Shown here: positions 41,439 to 49,641 of the stretch, piece by piece | Position numbering within the stretch: position 1 is the first letter of the stretch | How the letters are laid out: each line of letters begins with the position of its first letter | NCBI GenBank assembly: GCA_031385325.1 | Contig: JANNBJ010000103.1 | Coordinates: 1 to 49,928 of the forward strand | Length of the DNA: 49,928 bases | From: SYFY01 sp031385325 | GTDB taxonomy: Bacteria > Pseudomonadota > Gammaproteobacteria > Pseudomonadales > Azotimanducaceae | Direction: 5' to 3' | Position numbers and translations under genes: made by a program | Notes under the pieces: generated by a model | What the model was told of the DNA's origin: nothing | The model's database searches: none | What the model saw: only the letters and a program-made list of their open reading frames with translations

Positions 41439-42470
41439 ATGTCCGAACCCAGATCCCTGACCTATAAAGATGCCGGCGTCGACACGCACGCTGGTGCCGA
41501 ACTCGTCCACCGCATCAAGGGTGCTGCAGCACGCACTGCCCGCCCGGAATTGCTCGGTGGCCTGGGCGGTTTTGCCGCCATGGCCGAAATACCGGCCGGG
41601 TACAGACGTCCGGTAATTGTCACCGGCACCGATGGTGTTGGCACCAAACTCAAACTCGCCTTCGAGTACGACCGCCATGACACCGTCGGCCAGGATCTTG
41701 TCGCCATGTGCGTGAACGATATTCTCGTCAACGGTGCCGAGCCTTTTTTGTTCCTCGACTATTACGCCACCGGCAAGCTGGACGTGGATACTGCGGCGCG
41801 AGTGGTCATCGGCATTGCGCGCGCCTGCGAACTGGCCGGCTGCTCACTGGTCGGCGGCGAAACCGCAGAGATGCCCGGGTTTTACCAGGACGGCGAATAT
41901 GACCTGGCAGGTTTCGGCATTGGTATTGTCGAGTTTGACGAGATCGTCAACGGGACCAGAATCGACGTCGGTAATGTGCTGATCGGCTTACCCAGTTCCG
42001 GCCCGCACTCGAACGGTTTTTCGCTGATCCGACGCATTCTCGAACGGGGAGGATCAGCGCTGGATTCAGCGCGGATCGACCAGCTGCTGGCACCGACGCG
42101 AATCTACGTGAAAAGTGTTCGCGCCATGCTCGCAAGGCATCGTGTACACGGCATGGTGCACATCACCGGTGGTGGCTTCTGGGAAAACGTGCCGCGCATG
42201 TTCACCAAGCCCGGTCTCGCAGCCCGTATCGACGTGTCCAGCTGGCAGTGGCCCAATGTGTTCGCCTGGCTGCAGCAAACCGGCAATGTGGCGGAGCGTG
42301 AAATGCTGGCCACCTTCAATTGTGGGATCGGCTACATCATCTGCCTGCCTGCTGCAGACGCCGACAGTGCCATGGCCATTCTGCGAGAACATGGCGAGAC
42401 ACCGTTGCTGATCGGCGACGTGGTCGTTACCGGCACACAGCCTCGCGCTCACGAGATCATCGTCAGCTGA
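41439..42470 (+). CDS. purM: Phosphoribosylformylglycinamidine cyclo-ligase (AIR synthetase)
   Basis: A 343-residue PurM. TYKDAGVDTHAGAELVHRIK is the typical N-terminus. TDGVGTKLKLAFE and MCVNDILVNGAEPFLFLDY bind ATP and substrate. GGETAEMPGFYQDGEYDLAG and HSNGFSLIRRIL follow. It closes the imidazole ring of AIR in purine synthesis. In most gammaproteobacteria purN follows directly; here a HAD phosphatase gene starts 1 bp after the purM stop and no purN appears in the window. Confidence 0.97.
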   Translation: MSEPRSLTYKDAGVDTHAGAELVHRIKGAAARTARPELLGGLGGFAAMAEIPAGYRRPVIVTGTDGVGTKLKLAFEYDRHDTVGQDLVAMCVNDILVNGAEPFLFLDYYATGKLDVDTAARVVIGIARACELAGCSLVGGETAEMPGFYQDGEYDLAGFGIGIVEFDEIVNGTRIDVGNVLIGLPSSGPHSNGFSLIRRILERGGSALDSARIDQLLAPTRIYVKSVRAMLARHRVHGMVHITGGGFWENVPRMFTKPGLAARIDVSSWQWPNVFAWLQQTGNVAEREMLATFNCGIGYIICLPAADADSAMAILREHGETPLLIGDVVVTGTQPRAHEIIVS

Positions 42471-42471
42471 C

Positions 42472-43173
42472 ATGACCGAACCCATCGTGTCCGGCCGCTT
42501 CAGGAAGCCGGCCGCGGTCGTCTTCGACATGGACGGCCTGCTGCTTGATTCAGAGCGGCTGGCACGGGACACCTTCATCGCGGCATGCAACGACTTCGGC
42601 TATCAGCCGGACCTCAACGTGTATCGCCGGGTCGTCGGTTCAACCTACGGCGCAACGCAAGTGATTCTGCGCGAAGGGTATGGTGCGGGCTTCCCCTTCG
42701 AACCAATCTACGCACGCTGGGGTGAACGGTATGACGCACATGTTCATCACCGGCCGGTGGACAAAAAAGCGGGTGTCATCGAGATCCTGGCGACACTCAC
42801 CCAAGCCGGGGTTCCCCTTGCCCTGGCCACCTCAACCCACCGCACCAATGCCCTGGTCAAACTGAAGCTGGCGGAACTGGATCATCGTTTTTTGCATCTG
42901 GTATGCGGTGGCGACACACCGCGCGGCAAACCACATCCGGATCCGTACCTGAAGGCCTGTGAAATGCTTGGTGAATCCCCCGCGGATTGCTGGGCTCTGG
43001 AAGACTCGATGAACGGCACCCGCGCTGCGCTGGCAGCTGGCCTCACCGTTTTCCAGATTCCGGATCTGGTATTTCCCGAAGAACACGAACGCGGCCTGGG
43101 CCAGCATCTCGTCGAGTCTCTGCATGATATCCATACGCTGTTCATCGAACTGCAAGGTAGTCGAGGATCATGA
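42472..43173 (+). CDS. HAD-superfamily phosphatase/phosphoglucomutase-like
   Basis: A 233-residue HAD hydrolase. Motif I is VFDMDGLLLDSERLARD (nucleophile Asp, acid Asp). Motif II is ALATSTHRTN, motif III lies in KPHPDPYLKACEML, and motif IV is ALEDSMNGTRAALAAG. The cap domain is between motifs I and II. The family covers beta-phosphoglucomutase, phosphoglycolate phosphatase and sugar-phosphate phosphatases; the substrate is not clear. It starts 1 bp after purM and overlaps the molybdopterin gene by 4 bp. Confidence 0.9.
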   Translation: MTEPIVSGRFRKPAAVVFDMDGLLLDSERLARDTFIAACNDFGYQPDLNVYRRVVGSTYGATQVILREGYGAGFPFEPIYARWGERYDAHVHHRPVDKKAGVIEILATLTQAGVPLALATSTHRTNALVKLKLAELDHRFLHLVCGGDTPRGKPHPDPYLKACEMLGESPADCWALEDSMNGTRAALAAGLTVFQIPDLVFPEEHERGLGQHLVESLHDIHTLFIELQGSRGS

Positions 43174-45215
43174 CACGCTTCATCAAGACCAATTGTCCAC
43201 GAGACTGTTACGACGGTTGCGGCATTCGTGTCGAGTTACGCGACAGCGGCCCGCATCGTGTGCTGGGGGATCCGGATCATCCCGTTTCACGAGGCAAGCT
43301 GTGCAGCAAGTGTGCGGTGGCCTACAACGGGGTCTGGCAGGATGCGTCGGCGCGCTTGTTGACACCGCTCAAGCGCACGGGTGCAAAAGGGTCCGGCGCA
43401 TTCACCGCAATCAGCTGGGTCGAAGCACTCACCACCATCGCTGCACGAACCCGCAAGACGCTCGACACGACTGGCGGATCCACCATCCTCCACACTCACT
43501 ACTCCGGCACCCTGGGACTGATCGGCTATCTCTTCCCGAATCGATTTTTCAATGTGCTGGGAGCATCCGAAGTGGATCCGGATACCATCTGCAATGCAGC
43601 AGGCCATGTGGCGTGGACACTGCTGTTCGGAAATTCCGTGCAGGGGTTCGACCCCCGCACCGCCAAGGACGCCAGCTGCATTCTCGTGTGGGGCGCAAAT
43701 CCCTCCCACTCTGCCCCCCATGCCCATGCGCACTGGTTGCCAGAATCGGGCGCCAAGGTGATCGTCGTCGACCCGACAGTCACCGATACCGCGCGTGCTG
43801 CAGACCTGCATTTGCGACCACGACCCGGTAGCGACGCCGCGCTGGCATTCAGCCTGTTGCACTGCCTGCAGCAAAGCGGTCGTTTCGACCACGAGTTCAT
43901 CAGCACCCACACCCTCGGCTTCGACGAAATCAGCGAGACAATCACACTGGCAACACCCGAATGGGGTGAGTTGCACACAGGTGTGCCGGCAGACGATATC
44001 CGCGGTGCCGCAACACTGTATGGCGCAGGCCCATCACTGTTGTGGTGTGGCCAGGCGTTACAGCGACAGGCGAAGGGCGGCAACATCATGCGTGCGGTCG
44101 GGTTGTTGCCCGCCTTGACTGGCAATATCGGCAAACCAGGCGCTGGGTTTTACTACCTCAACGTGACCCCTGCGCTTTCCGGAATCGACCTGGGACGACT
44201 GGCAGGTGCATCCCTGGCGAAGACGCGATCAGACAACAAACCTGCTGGCACAAAGTTGAGTCACATGGTGCTGGCCGAGCGACTCGCCACAGACGAGTTC
44301 CGTCAGTTTTTTGTGTGGAACACCAACCCGGTGGCATCGGCTCCGGCCCAGAACAGATTGCAACAGGCACTGTCGCGCGAAGATTTGTTCACTGTCGTCA
44401 TCGATCCATTTCTGACGGACACCGGTCACTACGCCGACATCGTATTGCCAGCGGCCAGTTTCCTGGAGTTTGACGACATCACGTTCAGTTACTTCCATCT
44501 GCATATCGGCGCCCAACGCCGGATCATGCCGCCGCTGGGTGATTCACTGCCCAACGCGGAGATTTTCCGTCGCTTGGCCGCCGCGCTGCATCTGGACGAA
44601 CCGGCGCTGTACGAGTCCGATGCAGACCTCATCGACCAGATGATGGCGCAGATGAACCTTGGGCTCGATTTTGCAGCGCTGTCGGAGCGCGGTCACATCG
44701 CGCTTGGTGATACGCCGCAGAATTATTGGGCGGATCTGCAATTCGCAACGCCCAGCGGCAAGATCGAGATCGCCTCCGAACAGGCAGTCTCTATGGGCTT
44801 GCCGCGCGTGCCTCAAACGAGTTTTGATGCAGTCACTGCAGACGGCCAATTCCGTTTGCTGACACCGTCATCACGCTTCCGATTGAACGATTCGTATGCC
44901 AATGATCCCCACCTCGATGAAATGGCAGGATCGGCGAGCGTGCACATGCATCCGGAGGACGCGGCCAGACTGGGCCTCGGCGACGGCGACGTGGCGCGCT
45001 TGTTCAATCAGGAAGGCGAACTCAACCTGTTGGTGCAGACCAGTTTAAACGTGCTGCCGGGAACTGCGGTGTCCTACAAAGGTCGCTGGACGATGCGGGA
45101 AAGCTCCGGCAGCAATGTGAATATACTGCACGCGCCGGTGGCTGCCGACATGGGTGACAGCACCAGCGTCCATTCAACGACGGTCTCGATTCATCGAGCG
45201 CCTGACGCTCGATGA
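43170..45215 (+). CDS. Molybdopterin-dependent oxidoreductase (DMSO reductase superfamily)
   Basis: A 681-residue molybdo/tungsto enzyme. A 4Fe-4S motif is visible at the N-terminus: Cys9, Cys13, Cys17 and Cys45 (TNCPRDCYDGCG, GKLCSKC). The cofactor-binding core has CILVWGANPSHSAPHAHA, IVVDPTVTDTARAADLHLRP, FFVWNTNPVASAPAQ and DIVLPAASFLEFDD. The C-terminal molybdopterin-guanine-dinucleotide domain starts near LLTPSSRFRLNDSYAND. There is no Tat signal, so it acts in the cytoplasm. The substrate is unknown. It overlaps the HAD gene by 4 bp; no molybdopterin-synthesis gene is adjacent. Confidence 0.9.
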   Translation: MTRFIKTNCPRDCYDGCGIRVELRDSGPHRVLGDPDHPVSRGKLCSKCAVAYNGVWQDASARLLTPLKRTGAKGSGAFTAISWVEALTTIAARTRKTLDTTGGSTILHTHYSGTLGLIGYLFPNRFFNVLGASEVDPDTICNAAGHVAWTLLFGNSVQGFDPRTAKDASCILVWGANPSHSAPHAHAHWLPESGAKVIVVDPTVTDTARAADLHLRPRPGSDAALAFSLLHCLQQSGRFDHEFISTHTLGFDEISETITLATPEWGELHTGVPADDIRGAATLYGAGPSLLWCGQALQRQAKGGNIMRAVGLLPALTGNIGKPGAGFYYLNVTPALSGIDLGRLAGASLAKTRSDNKPAGTKLSHMVLAERLATDEFRQFFVWNTNPVASAPAQNRLQQALSREDLFTVVIDPFLTDTGHYADIVLPAASFLEFDDITFSYFHLHIGAQRRIMPPLGDSLPNAEIFRRLAAALHLDEPALYESDADLIDQMMAQMNLGLDFAALSERGHIALGDTPQNYWADLQFATPSGKIEIASEQAVSMGLPRVPQTSFDAVTADGQFRLLTPSSRFRLNDSYANDPHLDEMAGSASVHMHPEDAARLGLGDGDVARLFNQEGELNLLVQTSLNVLPGTAVSYKGRWTMRESSGSNVNILHAPVAADMGDSTSVHSTTVSIHRAPDAR

Positions 45216-45221
45216 GTGTGG

Positions 45222-45659
45222 TCAGCCGATTTGCGTGACCTGAGAAAAGTGTACCGTCGCACTCAGTGAATTGGTCACGAGACAGCTTTCCTTGGCCTTC
45301 TGCAGGATTCGTTCTGCCCGTGAGCTGTTGTGCTCATCTGGTACGACCAGTGTGGCCTGTATCGTGATTTCAGTGAACCGCATACCGGCCGCATCGCGTT
45401 CAAGTTTGCCCTCGACAACACATCGCACGTCTTTCCACTCAAGTTTCGACGCAGTGGCGATCATGCGAAACCCGAGAATGAAGCAACTGCCAACGGCACC
45501 AACGAGCAGAGTTTCCGGCGACCAGTCCGTGCCTGTACCGCCAAATTCCGCAGGCGCACCGACACTCGTCGTCACCAGACCCGGTGAGGCAAGCGTCGCC
45601 CCGGCGTCACTGATCAGGCTGCTGACCGTTGCGTGATAGTGATGAGGAAACGGGTGCAT
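45222..45659 (-). CDS. OsmC/Ohr-family protein
   Basis: A 145-residue OsmC-like protein. GAVGSCFILGFRMIA and AKESCLVTNSLSATV carry the two redox cysteines expected of thiol peroxidases. The group reduces organic hydroperoxides, often at the cost of lipoyl-bearing proteins. The start ATG 45659 has AGGAG 7 nt upstream. Between it and the divergent monooxygenase gene lie 141 bp with a 6-bp dyad (45680-45696). It is convergent with the molybdopterin gene. Confidence 0.88.
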   Translation of the reverse strand: MHPFPHHYHATVSSLISDAGATLASPGLVTTSVGAPAEFGGTGTDWSPETLLVGAVGSCFILGFRMIATASKLEWKDVRCVVEGKLERDAAGMRFTEITIQATLVVPDEHNSSRAERILQKAKESCLVTNSLSATVHFSQVTQIG

Positions 45660-45679
45660 GGGCTGCTCCTGTCAATATG

Positions 45680-45696
45680 ATCCGATGCCCTCGGAT
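45680..45696. promoter_or_regulatory. Dyad upstream of the OsmC gene
   Basis: ATCCGA-TGCCC-TCGGAT, two perfect 6-bp arms with a 5-nt centre, lies 21 nt upstream of the OsmC start and 105 bp before the divergent monooxygenase gene. The shape fits a small repressor site, but there is no adjacent regulator gene. Confidence 0.3.
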
Positions 45697-45800
45697 AATG
45701 CCACACTGCCCAGACTCAGGGACAATGAGGGCTTTCCACATGCCGCAGCGCTGATCAGACCCCTCCTCGTCCGGACACCGCTTCCCAAACAGGACTTGCC

Positions 45801-46151
45801 ATGAAAGATACTTCCACCAACACCGCTTTCGCGCGTACCCCCGAACCACCCTACTACGCCGTGATTTTCACAAACCAGCGCACGTCAGGCGACTTGGGAT
45901 ACGCGGCCATGGCGGACACCATGGCTGAACTGGCGTTGCAGCAACCGGGTTGCCTCGGCTTCGAGTCAACACGAGGCCAGGATGGTTTGGGCATCACGGT
46001 GAGTTACTGGAAAGACGAGGCCAGCATCGCTGGCTGGAAAGCCAATGCTGAGCATCAACTGGCGCGCAAACAAGGCAATGACACCTGGTACTCACACTAC
46101 GAATTGCGTGTGGCTCGGGTTGAGCGTGCTTATGGCAAACAATCCGGGTGA
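45801..46151 (+). CDS. Antibiotic-biosynthesis-monooxygenase (ABM) domain protein
   Basis: A 116-residue dimeric alpha/beta-barrel protein. YYAVIFTNQRTSGDLGYAAM, QPGCLGFESTRGQDGLGITV and SYWKDEASIAGWKANAEHQL (the HxxA/W signature region) match ABM/YgiN-like heme-free monooxygenases or putative stress proteins. No cofactor residues are clear. AGGA is present before ATG 45801. It precedes the second LLM protein by 89 bp on the same strand, so they could be co-transcribed. Confidence 0.85.
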   Translation: MKDTSTNTAFARTPEPPYYAVIFTNQRTSGDLGYAAMADTMAELALQQPGCLGFESTRGQDGLGITVSYWKDEASIAGWKANAEHQLARKQGNDTWYSHYELRVARVERAYGKQSG

Positions 46152-46240
46152 CAGGCGGTCACACGACACCGGCGCCACTGATGCTCTGAAGGCAACGACC
46201 CAAGTATCATCCAATCCCCATTGTCAATGAGTGAGCTGCC

Positions 46241-47251
46241 TTGAGCCATCCACCTGTGAACAACAGTAGAGCATTGGACCTGGACGTGGTGCTCGGCCTG
46301 CCGGTCGCCGATACCGTTGCGGGATATCAGGCGTATACCCGAATGGCTGTGGAACTCGGCTATCAGCGCGTCTGGATTCCGGAGACCTACAAGCTCGATC
46401 CAGTCAGTTTCGGTGGGTGGTTTGCATCGACCTTTCCAGGTCATCCGGTCGGCATTGGTCCGATGCCTGGGGCACTGCGCACAGGGCCTCAGCTGGCGAT
46501 GATTGCCGGCACGCTTGCAGGTCTTGGTGCCAGCGACCTCGAAGTCATTGTCGGGGCTTCTTCGCCGGCCATGGTGAAAGGCTGGCATAACCGGGCGTCG
46601 CTGACTGTCGCGGACATGGAATCACTGCTCGGTGCCATCCGTGCTGCCTGCAGCGGACAACCCACGGGCATATCCGAAGGCAACTATCGATCGCGTGGTT
46701 TCACCAACGGTCTCGGTAGTGTGCAGCTGCCCGTTGGCATGGCGTCGTTCGGACCACGCATGTTGCGGCTGGCCGGTCGTATCGCCGATCGTGTCGCACT
46801 GAACATGATCAGTCCTCGCGCCGTACCGTCGTTTGTGGCCGAGATCGCCGAGGGAGCGAAGTCTGTCGGGCGTACGCCGCCACCGGTCACGGTCTGGGCA
46901 CATGTGTGCCTGGACCCCACAGAAGAAAGCGTCGCCTTCGCAAAACGATTCCTGGCGGGTTACATCCGTGTACCCGGCTACGATCGTAATTTCGCACTGC
47001 AGGGATTCGACAGTGTCGTTGAAGCGGCAAAAGCTGCACCCTCGGCTCGCGAGGTGCGTGAACTCATTCCCGATGAACTGCTGGTGTCGGCACTGGGTTT
47101 TGGGTCACTTGCCGAAATACGTCAACGACTGGAAGCCTATCGCGAACTCGGGGTGGGAATCGCACTGGTTCCGTCGACCGCCGCGGATCCTGGTGGTGTG
47201 CGCACCCTGACTGCGCTGTCAGGTACTCTACCGGAACAAGCCAGCGCCTAA
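46241..47251 (+). CDS. LLM-class flavin-dependent oxidoreductase (second copy)
   Basis: A 336-residue luciferase-like TIM-barrel protein. DLDVVLGLPVADTVAGYQAY, ELGYQRVWIPETY and GIGPMPGALRTGPQLAMIAG match the early barrel, and GASDLEVIVGASSPAMVKGW lies in the place of the family's later loop. It is clearly different from the LLM protein at 146-1129. F420 or FMN use cannot be told. The start is TTG 46241 or GTG 46256; I kept the former with little support. It lies 28 bp before the esterase gene. Confidence 0.82.
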   Translation: MSHPPVNNSRALDLDVVLGLPVADTVAGYQAYTRMAVELGYQRVWIPETYKLDPVSFGGWFASTFPGHPVGIGPMPGALRTGPQLAMIAGTLAGLGASDLEVIVGASSPAMVKGWHNRASLTVADMESLLGAIRAACSGQPTGISEGNYRSRGFTNGLGSVQLPVGMASFGPRMLRLAGRIADRVALNMISPRAVPSFVAEIAEGAKSVGRTPPPVTVWAHVCLDPTEESVAFAKRFLAGYIRVPGYDRNFALQGFDSVVEAAKAAPSAREVRELIPDELLVSALGFGSLAEIRQRLEAYRELGVGIALVPSTAADPGGVRTLTALSGTLPEQASA

Positions 47252-47279
47252 GATCTTAAGCAAGCAGGAGAGAAATATC

Positions 47280-48998
47280 TTGAACCAGAAATCAAATCCA
47301 TACTTCAGGAAGTCGGCCAGGATCGTCGGACTTGTACTTGGTATTGTCTTGGCGGCAGCAACGGGAACGCACGCATTAGCCTCTGGTGGGCCGGTGGTGA
47401 TTCAGACTGCGAATGGGCCGGTCCAGGCGGTGGAACGCAGTGCAGCCATGCGTTCTTACTTCGCCATTCCCTTCGCTGCCCCACCGGTGGGCAATCTGCG
47501 CTGGCAGCCTCCAGCCCAGGTGACAAGCTGGTCCACACCAATTGCTGCAATCAGAACCGCTGCACCGTGCCTGCAGACCGGACCTGTCAGCCCATTCCGC
47601 TCAACAAACGACCGTGAGGACTGCCTGTATCTCGACGTGCACACGCCCACTGGGGCTGGTCCGTTTCCCGTCATGGTGTGGATCCACGGTGGCGCCTTCA
47701 CCACCGGCGACGCCTCAACCTACGCCGATCCAGGTCTGCTGGTTTCACGCGGGGTGATCGTCGTGGCGATTCACTACCGCCTCGGCGCCATGGGCTTCCT
47801 GGCCCACCCTGCCCTACGCGACGCACAGGGCAGTTCAGGCGACTACGGAATGATGGATCAACAGGCCGCCTTGCGCTGGGTGAGAAACAACATCGCGGCC
47901 TTTGGCGGAGACGCGAAGAACGTGACCATCTTCGGCGAATCTGCGGGCGGCTTCAGCGTTCTGACCCACCTCGCCTCACCCTTGTCTGCGGGGCTCTTCG
48001 ACAAGGCGATCATCCAGAGCGGTGCGTACGGAGTTGCTTCACAACTGACTCAAGCGGAACTGGAAGCCAGCAGCACCGCTGCTCTTGAAAATGCGATGGA
48101 AGGCCAGGATCTGGCGGCTGGCTGCCCCGCTGGCAAGGTGACCGCGCAATGCCTGCGCAGCCTGCCCGACAGCGTGGTTCGCGGTCGACTCATGACTGCT
48201 TTCGAAAAGGCTCTGGATAGCATCGTCCCGTCCGTCGACGGAAAGGTACTGCCGCAGACGATCCAGGCCACCTTTGCGGCCGGCGCCAACAACAAGGTGC
48301 CGGTCATCAACGGCGCCAACGAAAACGAAAACCTGATGTTCATTGCGATTGGCGAAATCGGCGCGCGCTTTTCTGCCAATCCGCCAAACTTCGATCCATC
48401 GGATCGCTCGTTCCTGATCAGTGCTGACGATTATGCCAAGGGGGCCGCCGCCATGTCCGCGGACAGCGGATTATCGGTTCGCGACATCACGGAAAAATAC
48501 TATCCGCTGACCCGCTTTGGCGAAGACCCAGCACTGCAGCCCGCTCTGGCCTCAGGCGCCGCAGGCACAGACAGCACGTTTTCCTGCAATGGTGCCAATG
48601 TGTCTGCCCGGATCGCCACTCAGAACAATCCGATCTGGATGTACGAATTCCGCGACCAGACGGCCATTCCCCTGCTCGGGTATTTCAATGGAACCTATGT
48701 GCTGAGCCTGCCTCAAGGCGCTGCACATGCGTCCGAACTGCCCTATCTGTTCAACATGGCAGTGGTGGCCCAGAACGACGAACAAAAAGCGCTGCAAGCA
48801 ACCCTCTCGACATACTGGACCAACTTCGCGAGGACCGGTAATCCTAACGGATCCGATCTTCCTCTGTGGTCGGGACACGAACAAAAAACGATGCAGGCTC
48901 TAGATGTGGCCAGTGGTGGTGGTGTGAAGGCCATGCCGGTCGATGCGTTCCTCGACCAGCATCACTGTCGAACTGCTTGGGCAAAGCAGACTTTTTAG
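47280..48998 (+). CDS. Type-B carboxylesterase, exported
   Basis: A 572-residue carboxylesterase with a signal peptide (residues 1-34, VLGIVLAAATGTHALAS). FAIPFAAPPVGNLRWQPP is the family's substrate-side start. CLYLDVHTP and VWIHGGAFTTGDAS (oxyanion hole) precede the nucleophile in FGESAGGFSVL. The acid is probably Glu in NGANENENLMF and the His in GAAHASELPYLF. It hydrolyses carboxylic esters in the periplasm or outside. TTG 47280 is chosen, with AGGAGA 8 nt upstream. Cys near residues 96 and 114 and a late Cys suggest disulfides. Confidence 0.92.
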   Translation: MNQKSNPYFRKSARIVGLVLGIVLAAATGTHALASGGPVVIQTANGPVQAVERSAAMRSYFAIPFAAPPVGNLRWQPPAQVTSWSTPIAAIRTAAPCLQTGPVSPFRSTNDREDCLYLDVHTPTGAGPFPVMVWIHGGAFTTGDASTYADPGLLVSRGVIVVAIHYRLGAMGFLAHPALRDAQGSSGDYGMMDQQAALRWVRNNIAAFGGDAKNVTIFGESAGGFSVLTHLASPLSAGLFDKAIIQSGAYGVASQLTQAELEASSTAALENAMEGQDLAAGCPAGKVTAQCLRSLPDSVVRGRLMTAFEKALDSIVPSVDGKVLPQTIQATFAAGANNKVPVINGANENENLMFIAIGEIGARFSANPPNFDPSDRSFLISADDYAKGAAAMSADSGLSVRDITEKYYPLTRFGEDPALQPALASGAAGTDSTFSCNGANVSARIATQNNPIWMYEFRDQTAIPLLGYFNGTYVLSLPQGAAHASELPYLFNMAVVAQNDEQKALQATLSTYWTNFARTGNPNGSDLPLWSGHEQKTMQALDVASGGGVKAMPVDAFLDQHHCRTAWAKQTF

Positions 48999-49025
48999 TA
49001 GAACTGCGATCAATTCAGCTTCGTA

Positions 49026-49052
49026 GCCCGCACTATTCATTATGGTGCGGGC
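49026..49052. terminator. Hairpin between convergent esterase and dcd genes
   Basis: GCCCGCAC (49026-49033) and GTGCGGGC (49045-49052) form a perfect 8-bp GC-rich stem with an 11-nt loop, in the 75-bp gap between two convergent genes. It may stop transcription in both directions. There is no T-run on either side, so it is not a classical intrinsic terminator. Confidence 0.5.
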
Positions 49053-49073
49053 CAGGCAGCCGGAGATCAGACG

Positions 49074-49637
49074 TCAGGGCTTCGGCAGCGTGACCCCCAT
49101 TTGCCCCTGATATTTTCCACCTCGATCCTTGTACGTGACTTCGCAGCGTTCATCGGACTGGAAAAACAGCATCTGCGCCACCCCTTCGTTGGCATAGATC
49201 TTCGCCGGCAGCGTCGTGGTATTGGAAAATTCGAGGGTCACGTGCCCTTCCCATTCCGGCTCCAGCGGCGTGACGTTGACGATGATGCCGCAACGAGCGT
49301 AAGTCGATTTGCCAAGGCAGATCACCAGCACATCTTCCGGAATGCGGAAGTACTCGACGGTGCTGGCCAGCGCAAAGGAATTGGGTGGAATGATGCAGCA
49401 GTCATCGTGCACGTCGACAAAGCTGCGCTCATCAAACGACTTCGGATCCACCGTCGCCGAAAAGACGTTGGTGAAAATCTTGAAATGCGGTGCACAGCGA
49501 ACGTCATAGCCATAACTCGACGTGCCATACGAAATGATCTTCGTGCCATCCCGTTCGCGTACCTGCCCAGGTTCGAACGGCGAGATCATGCCCTTCAACG
49601 ACTGCTCCCGTATCCAGCGGTCCGACTTGATGGTCAT
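49074..49637 (-). CDS. dcd: dCTP deaminase
   Basis: A 188-residue trimeric deaminase beginning MTIKSDRWIREQ. ISYGTSSYGYDVRCAP, the active-site region GKSTYARCGIIVNVTPLEPE and WEGHVTLEFSNTTTLPAKIY are typical. It makes dUTP from dCTP for thymidylate synthesis. ATG 49637 gives exactly the Pseudomonas length (188) and has GAGGAA 7-8 nt upstream; the frame is open to 49652. It is 4 bp after the apbC/mrp stop, the usual order apbC-dcd. Confidence 0.95.
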   Translation of the reverse strand: MTIKSDRWIREQSLKGMISPFEPGQVRERDGTKIISYGTSSYGYDVRCAPHFKIFTNVFSATVDPKSFDERSFVDVHDDCCIIPPNSFALASTVEYFRIPEDVLVICLGKSTYARCGIIVNVTPLEPEWEGHVTLEFSNTTTLPAKIYANEGVAQMLFFQSDERCEVTYKDRGGKYQGQMGVTLPKP

Positions 49638-49641
49638 GCCG

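Noticed and set aside
43124..43831. A 235-codon open frame inside the molybdopterin gene
   Set aside because: Composition is Arg/Ser/His-rich and it lies within the clearly real molybdoenzyme frame.
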